A stretch of 64,000 bases of DNA from Novosphingobium naphthalenivorans NBRC 102051 (GCF_001590985.1 NZ_BCTX01000008.1:38250-102249); one strand, 5' to 3'. Shown: positions 44,878 to 55,176, counted from the first letter of the stretch. The notes: a model not told the origin generated them from the sequence alone. Translations and numbers: made by a program.

Positions 44878-46094
44878 GCCGGGGCTTGGCCGCCGGTTTG
44901 TTCGGATATCGTGTCGGGGCTTTCCACGTCGTCGACGTGGGTCATCTTCAGCTTGCCGTTTTCGACCGCGAAAGCGAGCTTGCCTTCGACCAGATCGAGC
45001 GCGTCGTGGCCGAAGACGTCATAGCGCCAGCCCTGCAGGATCGGGAGGTTCTTGCGAACCCCGGCGGCCAGCATCTCCAGCTCGTCGCTGCGGGCGAGCA
45101 GGCGGGCGGCGACGTCGATTTCGCGCGAGCGGATCTTGAGCAGTAGCTTGAGCAGGTCGGCGACCAGTGCGCCTTCCTTGCCGAGCGGGGCTCCGCGCGG
45201 CGTGCGCGGCGGCAGTTCGTCGTCGGATAGCGGCTGCGCGCCGGCGATTGTGGCCATCAGCCGCCTGCCGATCTCGTTGTCCTTCCACCCCTGCGAAAGA
45301 CCGCGCACTTTGGCGAGATCAGCCTGCTGCTTGGGCGGATGGCCGGCGAGGTCGGCCAGGGTTTCGTCGCGGGCGATGCGGCCGCGCGGGATGTTCTTGC
45401 CCTGGGCTTCCAACTCGCGCCATTCGGCGATGGCCTTGAGACGCCCCAGCATCTGCGGGTTGCGTCCGGGGGCTTTGATCCGCTTCCAGGCTTCGGTGGG
45501 ATCGTTCCGGTAGTTTTCCGGATCGGCGAGCTTTTCCATTTCCTCGTTGAGCCAGGAGCCGCGCCCGGTCTTCATCAGGCGCTTGAGGATCTTGGGGAAG
45601 ATCTTCGACAGGTGGGTAACGTCGCCGATGGCATAGTCGATCTGCCGTTCGGTGAGGGGGCGGCGCGACCAGTCGGTGAAGCGGGCGCCCTTGTCGATCG
45701 TGAGGCTCAGCCAGGATTCCACGAGGTTGGAATAGCCGATCTGCTCTGACTGGCTGATCGCCATCATCGCGATCTGCGTGTCAAAGATCGGATGCGGCGT
45801 GCGTCCGGTGGCGTTGAAGATGATCTCCACGTCCTGCCCGCCGGCATGGAAGACCTTGAGCACGTCTTCATTGTTGACGAGCAGGTCGTAAAGCGGCGTG
45901 AGATCGATGCCATCGGCGAGCGGATCGATCGCGGCCGCCTCGTTGGTGTCGGCGATCTGGACGAGGCAGAGTTCCGGCCAGTAGGTGTTCTCGCGCATGA
46001 ATTCGGTGTCGACGGCAACGAAGTCGGCCTTCGCGAGGCGCGCGCACAGGTCAGCGAGTTCCTGGGAACTGGAGATCAGAGGATGGATTTTCAT
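44874..46094 (-). CDS. rnd: ribonuclease D
   Basis: This protein of about 406 aa has a DEDDy exonuclease domain (DTEFMRENTYWPELCLVQIAD; VFHAGGQDVEI; DYAIGDVTHL) and a C-terminal HRDC domain. It trims the 3' ends of tRNA precursors. Linkage to oxyR with overlapping ends suggests a joint promoter upstream of 46094. Confidence 0.95.
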   Translation of the reverse strand: MKIHPLISSSQELADLCARLAKADFVAVDTEFMRENTYWPELCLVQIADTNEAAAIDPLADGIDLTPLYDLLVNNEDVLKVFHAGGQDVEIIFNATGRTPHPIFDTQIAMMAISQSEQIGYSNLVESWLSLTIDKGARFTDWSRRPLTERQIDYAIGDVTHLSKIFPKILKRLMKTGRGSWLNEEMEKLADPENYRNDPTEAWKRIKAPGRNPQMLGRLKAIAEWRELEAQGKNIPRGRIARDETLADLAGHPPKQQADLAKVRGLSQGWKDNEIGRRLMATIAGAQPLSDDELPPRTPRGAPLGKEGALVADLLKLLLKIRSREIDVAARLLARSDELEMLAAGVRKNLPILQGWRYDVFGHDALDLVEGKLAFAVENGKLKMTHVDDVESPDTISEQTGGQAPA

Positions 46095-46100
46095 TGAAAT

Positions 46101-46138
46101 GGGGCGTTACGCCTAACAGGGGAGGGGATCAACGCCCC
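46101..46138. repeat. inverted repeat upstream of rnd
   Basis: GGGGCGTT (46101-46108) pairs with AACGCCCC (46131-46138) around 22 nt, just before the rnd-oxyR operon start. It is a candidate operator or leader hairpin. Confidence 0.45.
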
Positions 46139-46164
46139 GGTTAACGATTATACCGGGTCAAAGG

Positions 46165-46398
46165 CTATTTGCGGCGCAGCAGGCGCTGCAACAGGCTCGG
46201 TTTTTCGGTTGCCGCCAGTTCCGCGATGCTTTCCTGCGTAACAAGGCGGCGGCGCAATTGCGCTCCGGTGGTATGATCGGCCGCGGCGAATTCATCGTCG
46301 GGAGAGGCTTCCCCCGGCGCGTCGCTTTCCATCATCGATGTAATATCAAGGAGGAATTCATCCTCCTCGGCCGTGCCGTGCGCGAAATCCGCCGACAT
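46165..46398 (-). CDS. small acidic protein, function unknown
   Basis: In this 77-aa protein the first 50 residues are rich in Asp and Glu (DEFLLDITSMMESD), and the C terminus ends in a basic LLQRLLRRK. GGAGTCAGG precedes the ATG. It lies upstream of rnd-oxyR on the same strand, 70 bp away. No family recognised. Confidence 0.58.
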   Translation of the reverse strand: MSADFAHGTAEEDEFLLDITSMMESDAPGEASPDDEFAAADHTTGAQLRRRLVTQESIAELAATEKPSLLQRLLRRK

Positions 46399-46617
46399 TT
46401 CCTGACTCCATGTGACCCGGTGTCTCAGGGATAACCAGTATCGGTTTATTTGGAGTTACCAGTTGGAGTTACCGGGCGGGGCTGCTGGGGGTTCCCGGCG
46501 CGCCGGTATTTGCGTGCTGGCGGCAATACGGCAAATCGGCATCTGGAAATCGCCGCGCCACTCGACTAGGGGGCTCGGCTTGCACATCCGTTATCAGTGA
46601 AGAAGCGCGAAACCGCC

Positions 46618-48402
46618 ATGACTCATCCCTATCGCTCCCACACTTGCGGCGCCCTGACTGCGGCCGACGTCGGCCAGACGGTCCGCCTGTCCGGCTGGGT
46701 GCATCGCAAGCGCGACCACGGCGGCGTCCTCTTCGTGGACCTGCGTGACCATTACGGCATCACCCAGGTCGTTACCGATGCCGACAGTCCCGCGCTGGAA
46801 TTGCTCGATTCGCTGCGGCTCGAAAGCGTCGTTACCATCGAGGGCAATGTTAAGGCGCGTACCGAAGCGACGGTGAATCCGAACCTGCCGACCGGCGCGA
46901 TCGAGGTTTACGCGCGCAGCGCCACGGTGCTGTCGAAGGCCGAGGAACTGCCGATGCCGGTGGCCGGCGAGCAGGAGTACCCGGAGGATATCCGCCTCAA
47001 GTACCGCTTCCTCGACCTGCGGCGCGACACGCTCCACGCCAACATCGTCAAGCGCACCAGGATCATCTCGGACATGCGCAAGCGCATGGAAGGCATCGGC
47101 TTTACCGAATATTCGACGCCGATCCTGACGGCTTCGAGCCCGGAAGGCGCGCGCGACTTTCTGGTGCCGAGCCGTATCCATGCCGGCAAGTTCTACGCGC
47201 TGCCGCAGGCGCCGCAGCAGTACAAGCAGCTGCTGATGGTCGCGGGTTTTGACCGCTACTTCCAGATCGCTCCCTGCTTCCGCGACGAGGACCCGCGCGC
47301 TGACCGTCTGCCGGGCGAATTCTACCAGCTCGACCTCGAAATGAGCTTCGTCACCCAGGAAGAGATCTGGGAGACGATGGAGCCGGTGATTCAGGGCATC
47401 TTCGCCGAATTCGCCGAGGGCAAGCCGGTGACGCCTTCGGGCGAATTCCGCCGCATTCCCTATGCCCAGTCGATGCTGGACTACGGTTCGGACAAGCCGG
47501 ACTTGCGCAACCCGCTGATCATCAAGGATGTCACCAGCCACTTCCAGGGCTCGGGCTTCGGCATTTTCGCCGGCATCGTCGAGAACGGCGGCGTGATCCG
47601 CGCGATCCCGGCGCCGGGTGCAGGCGCGGGCAGCCGCAAGTTTTTCGACGAGATGAACAACTGGGCGCGGGCCGAGGGCTTCTCCGGCCTGGGCTACATC
47701 AACATCAAGGACGGCGCGCCCGGCGGCCCGATCGCCAAGAACCATGGCGAGGACAAGACCGCCGCGCTGATCGAGGCTCTGGGCCTTGGCCCCAACGACG
47801 GCGTGTTCTTCGCGGCCGGCAAGGAAGAGCAGGCGGCCAAGCTGGCGGGGCTCGCCCGCACGCGCGTCGCCGAACAGCTCGACCTGATCGACAAGGACCG
47901 CTTCGAGCTGTGCTGGATCGTCGATTTCCCGTTCTTCGAATGGGACGAGGACAACAAGAAGGTCGATTTCGCGCATAACCCGTTCTCGATGCCGCAGGGC
48001 GGAATGGAAGCGCTGGCCGGGCAGGATCCGCTGACGATCAAGGCGTTCCAGTACGACCTCGTGTGCAACGGCTTCGAGATCGCCTCGGGCTCGATCCGTA
48101 ACCAGAGCCCGGAGCTGATGGTTGCGGCGTTCGAAAAGGTCGGCCTGAGCAAGACGGACGTGGAAGAGCGCTTCGGCGGTCTCTACCGCGCGTTCCAGTA
48201 CGGGGCTCCGCCGCACGGCGGCATGGCGGCGGGCGTGGACCGTATCGTCATGCTCCTGTGCGGCGCGCAGAACCTGCGCGAAATCACGCTGTTCCCGATG
48301 AACCAGCGGGCTGAAGACCTGCTGATGAGCGCGCCGTCTCCGGCCGAGCTCAAGCAGCTTCGTGAATTGCATCTGCGAGTGGTCGAACCCCAGAAGGGAT
48401 GA
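46618..48402 (+). CDS. aspS: aspartyl-tRNA synthetase
   Basis: This 594-aa class II synthetase has the anticodon-binding OB fold ([23 protein letters not shown]), motif 2 ([10 protein letters not shown]), the bacterial GAD insert and motif 3 ([14 protein letters not shown]) followed by [10 protein letters not shown]. It charges tRNA-Asp and, in many alphaproteobacteria, also tRNA-Asn for GatCAB. The ATG at 46618 is preferred to a GTG at 46597 on conservation. Confidence 0.97.
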   Translation: MTHPYRSHTCGALTAADVGQTVRLSGWVHRKRDHGGVLFVDLRDHYGITQVVTDADSPALELLDSLRLESVVTIEGNVKARTEATVNPNLPTGAIEVYARSATVLSKAEELPMPVAGEQEYPEDIRLKYRFLDLRRDTLHANIVKRTRIISDMRKRMEGIGFTEYSTPILTASSPEGARDFLVPSRIHAGKFYALPQAPQQYKQLLMVAGFDRYFQIAPCFRDEDPRADRLPGEFYQLDLEMSFVTQEEIWETMEPVIQGIFAEFAEGKPVTPSGEFRRIPYAQSMLDYGSDKPDLRNPLIIKDVTSHFQGSGFGIFAGIVENGGVIRAIPAPGAGAGSRKFFDEMNNWARAEGFSGLGYINIKDGAPGGPIAKNHGEDKTAALIEALGLGPNDGVFFAAGKEEQAAKLAGLARTRVAEQLDLIDKDRFELCWIVDFPFFEWDEDNKKVDFAHNPFSMPQGGMEALAGQDPLTIKAFQYDLVCNGFEIASGSIRNQSPELMVAAFEKVGLSKTDVEERFGGLYRAFQYGAPPHGGMAAGVDRIVMLLCGAQNLREITLFPMNQRAEDLLMSAPSPAELKQLRELHLRVVEPQKG

Positions 48403-48432
48403 ACCTCTGGAAAGCTGCAACGCATGGCACTT

Positions 48433-48466
48433 GCCAGCACGCCCACCAGTCATTAGGGCGGCTGGC
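48433..48466 (+). other. composite hairpin between aspS and acpP
   Basis: GCCAGC (48433-48438) pairs with GCTGGC (48461-48466), and inside it GCCC (48441-48444) pairs with GGGC (48456-48459). GAGATTTAATCC follows, so it could be a weak aspS terminator or a 5' element of acpP, which starts 38 bp later. Confidence 0.55.
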
Positions 48467-48503
48467 GAGATTTAATCCTCCGGATTTGTGAAGGGGTCAA
48501 AGA

Positions 48504-48740
48504 ATGAGCGATACCGCCGATCGGGTTAAGAAGATCGTCGTCGAGCACCTGGGCGTGGAAGCCGACAAGGTTACCGAGGAAGCCAGCTTCATCGACGATC
48601 TGGGCGCTGACTCGCTCGACATCGTCGAGCTGGTCATGGCCTTCGAGGAAGAGTTCGGCGTTGAAATTCCGGACGATGCCGCCGAGAAGATCAGCACCGT
48701 CTCCGATGCCATCAAGTACATCGAAGAGAACAAGGGCTGA
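48504..48740 (+). CDS. acpP: acyl carrier protein
   Basis: This 78-aa acidic four-helix protein has the phosphopantetheine site Ser37 in [20 protein letters not shown]. It carries acyl chains in fatty acid synthesis. It is followed 157 bp later by fabF, the usual partner. Confidence 0.97.
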   Translation: MSDTADRVKKIVVEHLGVEADKVTEEASFIDDLGADSLDIVELVMAFEEEFGVEIPDDAAEKISTVSDAIKYIEENKG

Positions 48741-48897
48741 GCGAGGCCCTGCGTACCTGACCGCCGTCCGGTCCTATGGGCCGGGCGCGGAAAGGGGCGC
48801 AAACTTGCATTGAAATAGACAGGCTCGACCTCTAAGGGGGCGGGCCTGTTGCCGTTTAGGCCGGTTCTATCCGGCCGGCCGATTGTCGGAGAGCGTA

Positions 48898-50157
48898 ATG
48901 CGTCGTGTTGTTGTTACCGGTCTTGGTCTCGTCACCCCGCTCGGGGCTGATGTGGAAACGACATGGAAGAACATCCTCGCCAGCAAGAGCGGGGCGGGGC
49001 CGATCACCAAGTTCGATGCTTCGGACCAGAAGTGCCAGGTCGCCTGCGAGGTGAAACCGGCCGATCATGAATACGGCTTCGACGCGGGTAAGCGCGTCGA
49101 TCACAAGATTCAGCGCCAGGTCGATCCTTTCATCGTATTCGGTATCGATGCCGCCGGACAGGCCATCGAGGACGCGGGTCTGGAGGACATGGACGAGGCG
49201 ACCAAGCTGCGCGCGGGCTGTTCGATCGGCTCGGGCATCGGCGGTCTGCCGGGTATCGAGAGCGAATCGCTGGTGCTGGCCAATCGCGGCCCCGGCCGCG
49301 TGTCGCCGCACTTCGTGCATGGCCGCCTGATCAACCTGATCTCGGGCCAGGTTTCGATCAAGTACGGTCTCAAGGGGCCGAATCACGCGGTCGTCACGGC
49401 TTGTTCCACTGGCGCGCACTCGATCGGCGATGCCGCGCGCATGATCCGCGACGACGATGCCGACATCATGCTGGCGGGCGGTGCGGAATCGACGATCTGC
49501 CCGATCGGCATTGCCGGCTTCGCGCAGGCCCGCGCGCTCAACTGCAGCTACAACGACCGTCCCGAACAGGCGAGCCGTCCTTATGACAAGGACCGCGACG
49601 GCTTCGTGATGGGCGAGGGCGCCGGTGTCGTTGTGCTCGAAGAGTACGAACACGCCAAGGCACGCGGCGCGAAGATCTACGCCGAAGTCGTCGGCTATGG
49701 CCTTTCGGGCGATGCCTATCATGTGACCGCGCCCGATCCGGAAATGGACGGCGCGTTCCGTTCGATGTCCGCCGCGCTCAAGAAGGCCGGCCTGACACCC
49801 GCCGATATCGACTACATCAATGCCCACGGCACTTCGACCATGGCCGACACGCTCGAACTGGGCGCGGTGCGCCGTCTGTTCGGCGATGCCATGGCCAATG
49901 TCTCGATGAGCTCGACCAAGTCGGCCATCGGCCACTTGCTGGGCGGTGCCGGTGCGGTGGAAGCGATTTTCTGCATCCTCGCCCTACGCGACCAGATCGT
50001 GCCGCCCACGCTCAACCTCGACAATCCCGACGAGGGTTGCGACGGCGTCGATCTTGTCCCGCACGTGCCCCGCAAGCGCGAAGTGCGCGCGGTGCTGAAC
50101 AACAGCTTCGGCTTCGGCGGCACCAATGCCAGCTTGATCATGCGCAAGGTCGACTGA
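48898..50157 (+). CDS. fabF: beta-ketoacyl-ACP synthase II
   Basis: This 419-aa thiolase-fold condensing enzyme shows the active-site Cys in VTACSTGAHSIGDA and both histidines, in NAHGTSTMADTLE and KSAIGHLLGGAGAVE. The ATG at 48898 has GGAGAGCGTA upstream. It extends acyl-ACP chains, working with acpP. Confidence 0.96.
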   Translation: MRRVVVTGLGLVTPLGADVETTWKNILASKSGAGPITKFDASDQKCQVACEVKPADHEYGFDAGKRVDHKIQRQVDPFIVFGIDAAGQAIEDAGLEDMDEATKLRAGCSIGSGIGGLPGIESESLVLANRGPGRVSPHFVHGRLINLISGQVSIKYGLKGPNHAVVTACSTGAHSIGDAARMIRDDDADIMLAGGAESTICPIGIAGFAQARALNCSYNDRPEQASRPYDKDRDGFVMGEGAGVVVLEEYEHAKARGAKIYAEVVGYGLSGDAYHVTAPDPEMDGAFRSMSAALKKAGLTPADIDYINAHGTSTMADTLELGAVRRLFGDAMANVSMSSTKSAIGHLLGGAGAVEAIFCILALRDQIVPPTLNLDNPDEGCDGVDLVPHVPRKREVRAVLNNSFGFGGTNASLIMRKVD

Positions 50158-50173
50158 GAGCCGGAGCAGGACC

Positions 50174-51148
50174 ATGATGTCCCGGCGCGGATGCGTTCTG
50201 GCTGCGGTTCTGGCCGCAGCCGCGCTGCTGGCCCTGTGGAGCTTTTTCGGCGGCTGGTATGCGTCCGGCCCGCTGGAGAAGGACCAGAACTTCGTCGTCC
50301 CCAATGGCGCGAGCCTGGCGGCCGTGGCCGAACGGCTTGAGGAAAAGGGCGTCGTCCGTTCCGCCGGCGGGTTCGCCCTGCGCGCCCGCATCTTTGGCGG
50401 CGGCAGCGGCATCAAGGCGGGCGAGTTCAAGATCCCCGCCCACGCCAGCGCCAGCCGGGTGCTGTCGATCATCTGCAGCGACGACGTTATCCGCCGCTTC
50501 GTCATGATCCCCGAAGGTATGCCTTCGATCATGGTGCAGGAGCGGCTGATGGCCGTGCCGCAGCTTACCGGAGAGGTCGCCGTGCCGGAAGAAGGCTCGG
50601 TCCTGCCCGACAGCTATGCTTTCGATGCGGGCGAATCGCGTGAGGCGGTGCTGCGCCGGATGCAGGCGGCGATGCGCCGGACGCTGGAGGAACTCTGGGC
50701 CCAGCGCGGGCCTGATCTGGCCGTGAAGACGCCGGAAGAGGCACTGATTCTCGCCTCGATCGTCGAGAAGGAAACCGGCAAGCCCGAGGAACGCCGGATG
50801 GTCGCCGGGCTCTATTCGAACCGCCTGAAGAAAGGCATGTTGCTGCAGGCCGATCCGACGATCATTTATCCGATCACCAAGGGCAAGCCGCTCGGCCGCC
50901 GCATCCGCCAGTCGGAGATCGAGGCGGTGAACGACTACAACACTTACACCATGACCGGCCTGCCCAGGCATCCGATCACCAATCCGGGCAAGGCTTCGAT
51001 CGAGGCCGTGCTCCATCCGGCCAAGACCGATGCGCTCTACATGGTGGCGGATGGCAGCGGCGGACATGCCTTTGCCGACACGCTGGAGCAGCACAACGCC
51101 AATGTCGCCAAGTGGTTCGCGATCCGTCGCGAGCGCGGGGAGCTGTGA
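50174..51148 (+). CDS. mltG: endolytic murein transglycosylase MltG
   Basis: This 324-aa protein has one N-terminal membrane helix (about 5-30), a LysM-like module (FVVPNGASLAAVAERLEEKGV) and the YceG catalytic domain with the active-site Glu in LASIVEKETGK, and TYTMTGLPRHPITNPG. It cuts nascent glycan strands and sets their length. It is 16 bp after fabF, a common pairing. Confidence 0.93.
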   Translation: MMSRRGCVLAAVLAAAALLALWSFFGGWYASGPLEKDQNFVVPNGASLAAVAERLEEKGVVRSAGGFALRARIFGGGSGIKAGEFKIPAHASASRVLSIICSDDVIRRFVMIPEGMPSIMVQERLMAVPQLTGEVAVPEEGSVLPDSYAFDAGESREAVLRRMQAAMRRTLEELWAQRGPDLAVKTPEEALILASIVEKETGKPEERRMVAGLYSNRLKKGMLLQADPTIIYPITKGKPLGRRIRQSEIEAVNDYNTYTMTGLPRHPITNPGKASIEAVLHPAKTDALYMVADGSGGHAFADTLEQHNANVAKWFAIRRERGEL

Positions 51149-51693
51149 GCGCCGCCTCGGGCGACTGGATTGCGAAAGGGCCGCGGAAGCCCGGTGCTCC
51201 CCTGCTGATTACGGCGGAATTGCCGGGTGATGTGCTGGCCTGGACCGATGCCTTGCGGCGCGCCCACTATCCGCCCGAGCGCAACCGCCTGCAGGCCCAT
51301 GTCACGCTGTTCCATGCCTTGCCGCCGTCGGTGGAGGAGGAACTGCTGCAAGTCCTGGGCGATCTGGCAAGAAACCCGGCGCCTCAGGCCCGGATCGAAG
51401 GGCTGATGAAACTCGATCACGGGACTGCGCTTGCCGTGGAAAGCCCCGTGATGGTGGACCTGCACGCGCAGATCGCCGAGCGTATGCATGGCCTGCTGAC
51501 CGATCAGGACACGCGGCCGCTGCGGCTTCACGTTACGGTTCAGAACAAGGTCAAACCTGAGGCCGCGCGGGCGTTGCAGGCCCGGCTGGCGTCCGAACTG
51601 CGCCCCGCGTCCTTCCGTTTCCGGGGCTTCGGTCTTTATGCCTGGGAAGACGGACTGTGGCGCCCGATCCGTGTGATCGCCTTTCGGGGGTAG
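51145..51693 (+). CDS. 2'-5' RNA ligase / cyclic phosphodiesterase family protein
   Basis: This protein of about 182 aa has two HxTx motifs, HVTLF and HVTVQ, about 80 residues apart, which form the active site of the 2H phosphoesterase superfamily. The GTG at 51145 overlaps the mltG stop by 4 bp (GTGA) and has GCGGGGAGCT upstream; a longer frame from 51112 would overlap mltG further. The RNA substrate is unknown. Confidence 0.82.
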   Translation: MSAASGDWIAKGPRKPGAPLLITAELPGDVLAWTDALRRAHYPPERNRLQAHVTLFHALPPSVEEELLQVLGDLARNPAPQARIEGLMKLDHGTALAVESPVMVDLHAQIAERMHGLLTDQDTRPLRLHVTVQNKVKPEAARALQARLASELRPASFRFRGFGLYAWEDGLWRPIRVIAFRG

Positions 51694-51758
51694 GGTGCGC
51701 GGCTGACAATGTGGCGGCGCGTGTTCAGACGATGCGGTTAGGCCCTTCACACAAGGAA

Positions 51759-51786
51759 GAACGCCCGGCTTTCCGGCCGGGCGTTC
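51759..51786. terminator. hairpin between convergent genes (2H ligase and TorF porin)
   Basis: GAACGCCCGGC (51759-51769) pairs perfectly with GCCGGGCGTTC (51776-51786) around a 6-nt loop. On the minus strand the stem is followed by TTCCTTGTGTG, so it best serves the porin gene. Confidence 0.75.
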
Positions 51787-51826
51787 GGATGGCGGTCAAA
51801 ACCGCCGGGGCTGTGCTCGCTAAGGC

Positions 51827-52666
51827 TCAGAAGCCTGCGGAAAGCGAGAACACAACCGTCGATCCGGCGATCGACGAGCCGTTCTTGGACGACGAGAAGT
51901 TCGGCTGAAGATAAGCCGTTTCCGACTTCGTGAGGTCGGTATCGATATAGGCCACACCCAGCGTCACAGGGCCGAGCACGTAGTCCGCGCCCAGCATCCA
52001 GTCCATGTACTTGCCGGTCGGCGCCGGGCTGGTGCCCCAGGGGCCGAGGCCGGGGTTGCCATCCGAAAAGCCGATGTGGCCCTTGAGGGTGAGGGCGGTG
52101 TTCGGGATACCCACGCTGGCGTCGGTCCAGAGGTACAGGTTGTCGTTCTTGTCGCCCGGGTTGTCATAGGCGGCCGATGCGGCGCTGTTGTACCAGGTGC
52201 CGAGCGCTTCCTGCTTGGGGGCATAAGCGACACCCACCATGATGTTGGCCGGGCCGATATCGCCCGAGAGCTTCACATAGGGTTCGGCGAAGTCGGTGGT
52301 GTCGAGGCCGCCGGGGAACATGTACCAGGTCAGGCCGACGTCGAGCGTGACACCGCTGGCGATCTCGGTGGCAAAGCCGCCGTAGATGTCGAGTTCCATG
52401 TTGGAACCGCCGAACGTGCCCCAGCCCGACAGGTTCGAGGCCCAGGTGCCGATATAGACGCCGCTTTCGTGCGAAACGCTCACGCCGGCCTGAACCGCCA
52501 TTTCCTTGTCGGTCATGGAGACGCCGCGGAAGCGGTAGTCCGTCACCAGGGCGGCGCTGCCCGAGATGGTGATCGATTCGGGAATATCCTGCGCTGCGGC
52601 GGGAGCGGCAAACGCGAGGCAGGCGGTAGCAAGACTTGCGGCACCTGCAAGCAGACGAGTTTTCAT
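51827..52666 (-). CDS. TorF-family putative outer-membrane porin
   Basis: This 279-aa protein has a signal peptide (cleavage at AAAQD, near 26) and alternating beta-strands starting SGSAALVTDYRFRGVSMTDKEMAVQAGVS, the TorF signature, and ending in Phe (FSLSAGF), as outer membrane barrels do. The ATG at 52666 matches the signal peptide. In alphaproteobacteria such genes often adjoin glnK-amtB; that is not so here. Confidence 0.85.
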   Translation of the reverse strand: MKTRLLAGAASLATACLAFAAPAAAQDIPESITISGSAALVTDYRFRGVSMTDKEMAVQAGVSVSHESGVYIGTWASNLSGWGTFGGSNMELDIYGGFATEIASGVTLDVGLTWYMFPGGLDTTDFAEPYVKLSGDIGPANIMVGVAYAPKQEALGTWYNSAASAAYDNPGDKNDNLYLWTDASVGIPNTALTLKGHIGFSDGNPGLGPWGTSPAPTGKYMDWMLGADYVLGPVTLGVAYIDTDLTKSETAYLQPNFSSSKNGSSIAGSTVVFSLSAGF

Positions 52667-52948
52667 ATTGGGAACGCCCTCATGTTGATGTGATTTTTTT
52701 CGTTCCATCCTGCGGCCGGCGCGCCGAACCCAGCTTCGTGGCGAGCGCGTTTCACGCCGGCTGTTTTGGCCTACCGGGAACGGTTGTCGGCTCGCTTGCT
52801 GGCTTGTGACGAAATGTTTCCGCTATCCGCTTTGGCGTCCGCTCTGGCGAACCACTGGACAGAAAGCCGGGCGGACTTGCCTTCGCGAGTCCGCCCGGAG
52901 GTAGGGGGGACCGGACGTGAGGGTGCCCGGCCTCCAGATGAACGGGGC

Positions 52949-54490
52949 TTAGCTGCCGAGCGGAAGCGGGCGCAGGACCGACGGATCGCCGGTCACGCGG
53001 TCGCTATGGCCGCTCTGGCGGCGGCGCTGGATCCATTCGCCCAGCGTCTCCGCCGTGGTGTGATCCATGGCCTTCACATTGCCGAGGTCGAGGTGGACCG
53101 GGCGTCCTTCCGGCTGGCGCTCAAGGGCGGCATTGAGCCTGGTCAGGCCGACGAAAGTCGCCGCGCCGTGGATCTCGAGCCGGGTTTCCTCTTCCTCGTC
53201 ATGCTGGTGCACCTTGAGGCGCAGTTCCTTCATGTGCGGCAGCAGTTCGATGGCCGTCAGCGCCAGGCCGACCAGCACTCCGGTGAGCAGGTCCGTGGTG
53301 ACGACAAGAATGAACGTCACGGCCCAGACTACAGCGGGAAGGAAGCCGTGTGCCTTGAACAAGTGGCGCACATGCTTGAGGCTGACGAGCTTCCAGCCGG
53401 TGACGACCAGCACGCCGCCCAGCGCCGCCATCGGCACTTCGGCCAGCAGCCAGGGGAGAAGGGCGACGAAGCCCAGGATCCAGACGCCGTGCAGCATTGC
53501 CGAAAGCCGGGTTTTCGCTCCCGCCTGCACGTTAGCCGAACTGCGCACGATCACGCCGGTCATCGGCAGCGCGCCAACCAGGCCGCACAGCAGGTTGCCG
53601 ACGCCCTGGGCGCTCAGTTCCTTGTCGTACTTGGTGCGCACGCCGTCGTGCATACGGTCCACCGCGGCCGCCGAAAGCAGCGTTTCGGCACTGGCGATGA
53701 AAGCGATGGCGAGCGCGGCAACGATAAGCGAGGGATTGGCCAGCGGCGCGAACCACCCGGCGGACGTCGGAAGAGCGAAGGCCGAGCCGATCGATTCGGG
53801 AACCTGAATGCGGGCGACATCGAGGCCCATGGTCCAGGCGGCCAGAGTCGCCGCCATCACGCCGAGCAGGGCTCCGGGGATCAGCGATAGCGATTTGGGT
53901 CGCAGCTTTTCCCAGCCGATCATCACGGCGATCGTCAGCAGGCCGAGCGTCAGCGCGAGTTCCGTCGCGGCGGCATCGCCGAAATCGAGGCCGAGCACGC
54001 GTGCGGGCATCATGGCCATGTTCTCGAGCCCGCTGGACAGGGGCTTTTCATCGAACAGGATGTGGAACTGGCCAATCACGATCAGCGCACCGATGCCGGC
54101 GAGCATGCCGTGAACGACAGCCGGACTGATCGCCCGGAACAGGCCGCCGAGCTTGAGGGCCCCGGCGACAACCTGGAACACACCGGCCAGCAGCAGAACC
54201 GGGCCGAGGGCTTCGAGCCCATGTTCCCGCACGAATTCGAAGACGATGACGGCAAGGCCGGCGGCAGGGCCGCTCACTTGCAGCGGGGAACCGGCAATAA
54301 GGCCGACGACGATGCCGCCGATGATGCCGGTGACGAGCCCCTTCTCCGGCGGTACGCCGGAGGCGATGGCAATGCCCATGCACAGCGGCATGGCCACGAG
54401 GAACACGACGATGGAGGCCGTGAAGTCACGGCCGAAATGGGCGAAGAGGCCGCGGCCTGCCTCGCCTGGAGCTGCAAGCGTTGCGCTCAT
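52949..54490 (-). CDS. SulP-family anion transporter, likely bicarbonate uptake
   Basis: This 513-aa protein has 12-14 membrane helices starting DFTASIVVFLVAMPLCMGIAIASG, the SulP motif GLIAGSPLQVSGPAAGL, and a C-terminal STAS domain (about 430-500, HLDLGNVKAMDHTTAE). The family carries sulfate or bicarbonate. The 4-bp overlap with a carbonic anhydrase gene argues for bicarbonate. Confidence 0.87.
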   Translation of the reverse strand: MSATLAAPGEAGRGLFAHFGRDFTASIVVFLVAMPLCMGIAIASGVPPEKGLVTGIIGGIVVGLIAGSPLQVSGPAAGLAVIVFEFVREHGLEALGPVLLLAGVFQVVAGALKLGGLFRAISPAVVHGMLAGIGALIVIGQFHILFDEKPLSSGLENMAMMPARVLGLDFGDAAATELALTLGLLTIAVMIGWEKLRPKSLSLIPGALLGVMAATLAAWTMGLDVARIQVPESIGSAFALPTSAGWFAPLANPSLIVAALAIAFIASAETLLSAAAVDRMHDGVRTKYDKELSAQGVGNLLCGLVGALPMTGVIVRSSANVQAGAKTRLSAMLHGVWILGFVALLPWLLAEVPMAALGGVLVVTGWKLVSLKHVRHLFKAHGFLPAVVWAVTFILVVTTDLLTGVLVGLALTAIELLPHMKELRLKVHQHDEEEETRLEIHGAATFVGLTRLNAALERQPEGRPVHLDLGNVKAMDHTTAETLGEWIQRRRQSGHSDRVTGDPSVLRPLPLGS

Positions 54491-55176
54491 TCGGCGGCCT
54501 CCGCGAACTCGGTGGCAATGCGCGTGCGCGCGGCCAGCGCGACCGGCAGATCGCGGCCTTCGCGCAGCGGCACGAATTCACCGCTGTCCCCGTCGAGGCC
54601 CAGAACCTGACCGGCGTGGATATCGACGAACCAGCCGTGCAGGGTCATCTGACCGCGCGCGATCGCTGCCGCCACCGCAGGATGAGTGCGCAAGTGGCTG
54701 ATCTGGACAATGATGTTTTCGAGGCTGATCGCGCGGACGCGCTCCTTGCCGTCAAGGTCGCCGTGGCAGGAGCTGACGATATGTTCGGCTGCCGCTCCGT
54801 GGCGCAGCCAGGCGGCGACGTTGGGCATCGTTTCCAGGCCGGCCGGATCGCTCAGCGCCTTCATCGCGCCGCAGTCGGAATGACCGCACACGATGATGTC
54901 GCGCACACCGAGGGCAGCGACGGCATATTCGACCGTGGAGGTCACGCCGCCGTTCATGGTGGCGTAGGGCGGGACGATATTGCCGGCATTGCGGCATACG
55001 AACAGATCGCCGGGCTGGGCCTGCATGATCTGTTCGGGCACGATGCGCGAATCCGCGCAGGAAATCATCAGCGCCTTGGGCTCCTGGCCATGGGTGGTCA
55101 GCTTGCCGAACAGTTCGCCGTGTGCGGGAAATATCGATTTTTCGAAATGGAAAACGCGGCCGATCAATTCGTTCAC
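54487..55176 (-). CDS. beta-class carbonic anhydrase
   Basis: This protein of about 229 aa has the zinc ligands and catalytic pair in ISCADSRIVPE (Cys, Asp-Arg) and ICGHSDCGAMKAL (His, Cys). It interconverts CO2 and bicarbonate. The GTG at 55176 is preferred (AGAAAGG upstream at good spacing) to the ATG at 55200, which has no visible binding site. It is translationally coupled to the SulP transporter. Confidence 0.9.
   Translation of the reverse strand: MNELIGRVFHFEKSIFPAHGELFGKLTTHGQEPKALMISCADSRIVPEQIMQAQPGDLFVCRNAGNIVPPYATMNGGVTSTVEYAVAALGVRDIIVCGHSDCGAMKALSDPAGLETMPNVAAWLRHGAAAEHIVSSCHGDLDGKERVRAISLENIIVQISHLRTHPAVAAAIARGQMTLHGWFVDIHAGQVLGLDGDSGEFVPLREGRDLPVALAARTRIATEFAEAAE

Noticed and set aside
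46594..48453. 619-codon open frame on the minus strand
   Set aside because: Shadow of aspS, which has all class II motifs on the plus strand.
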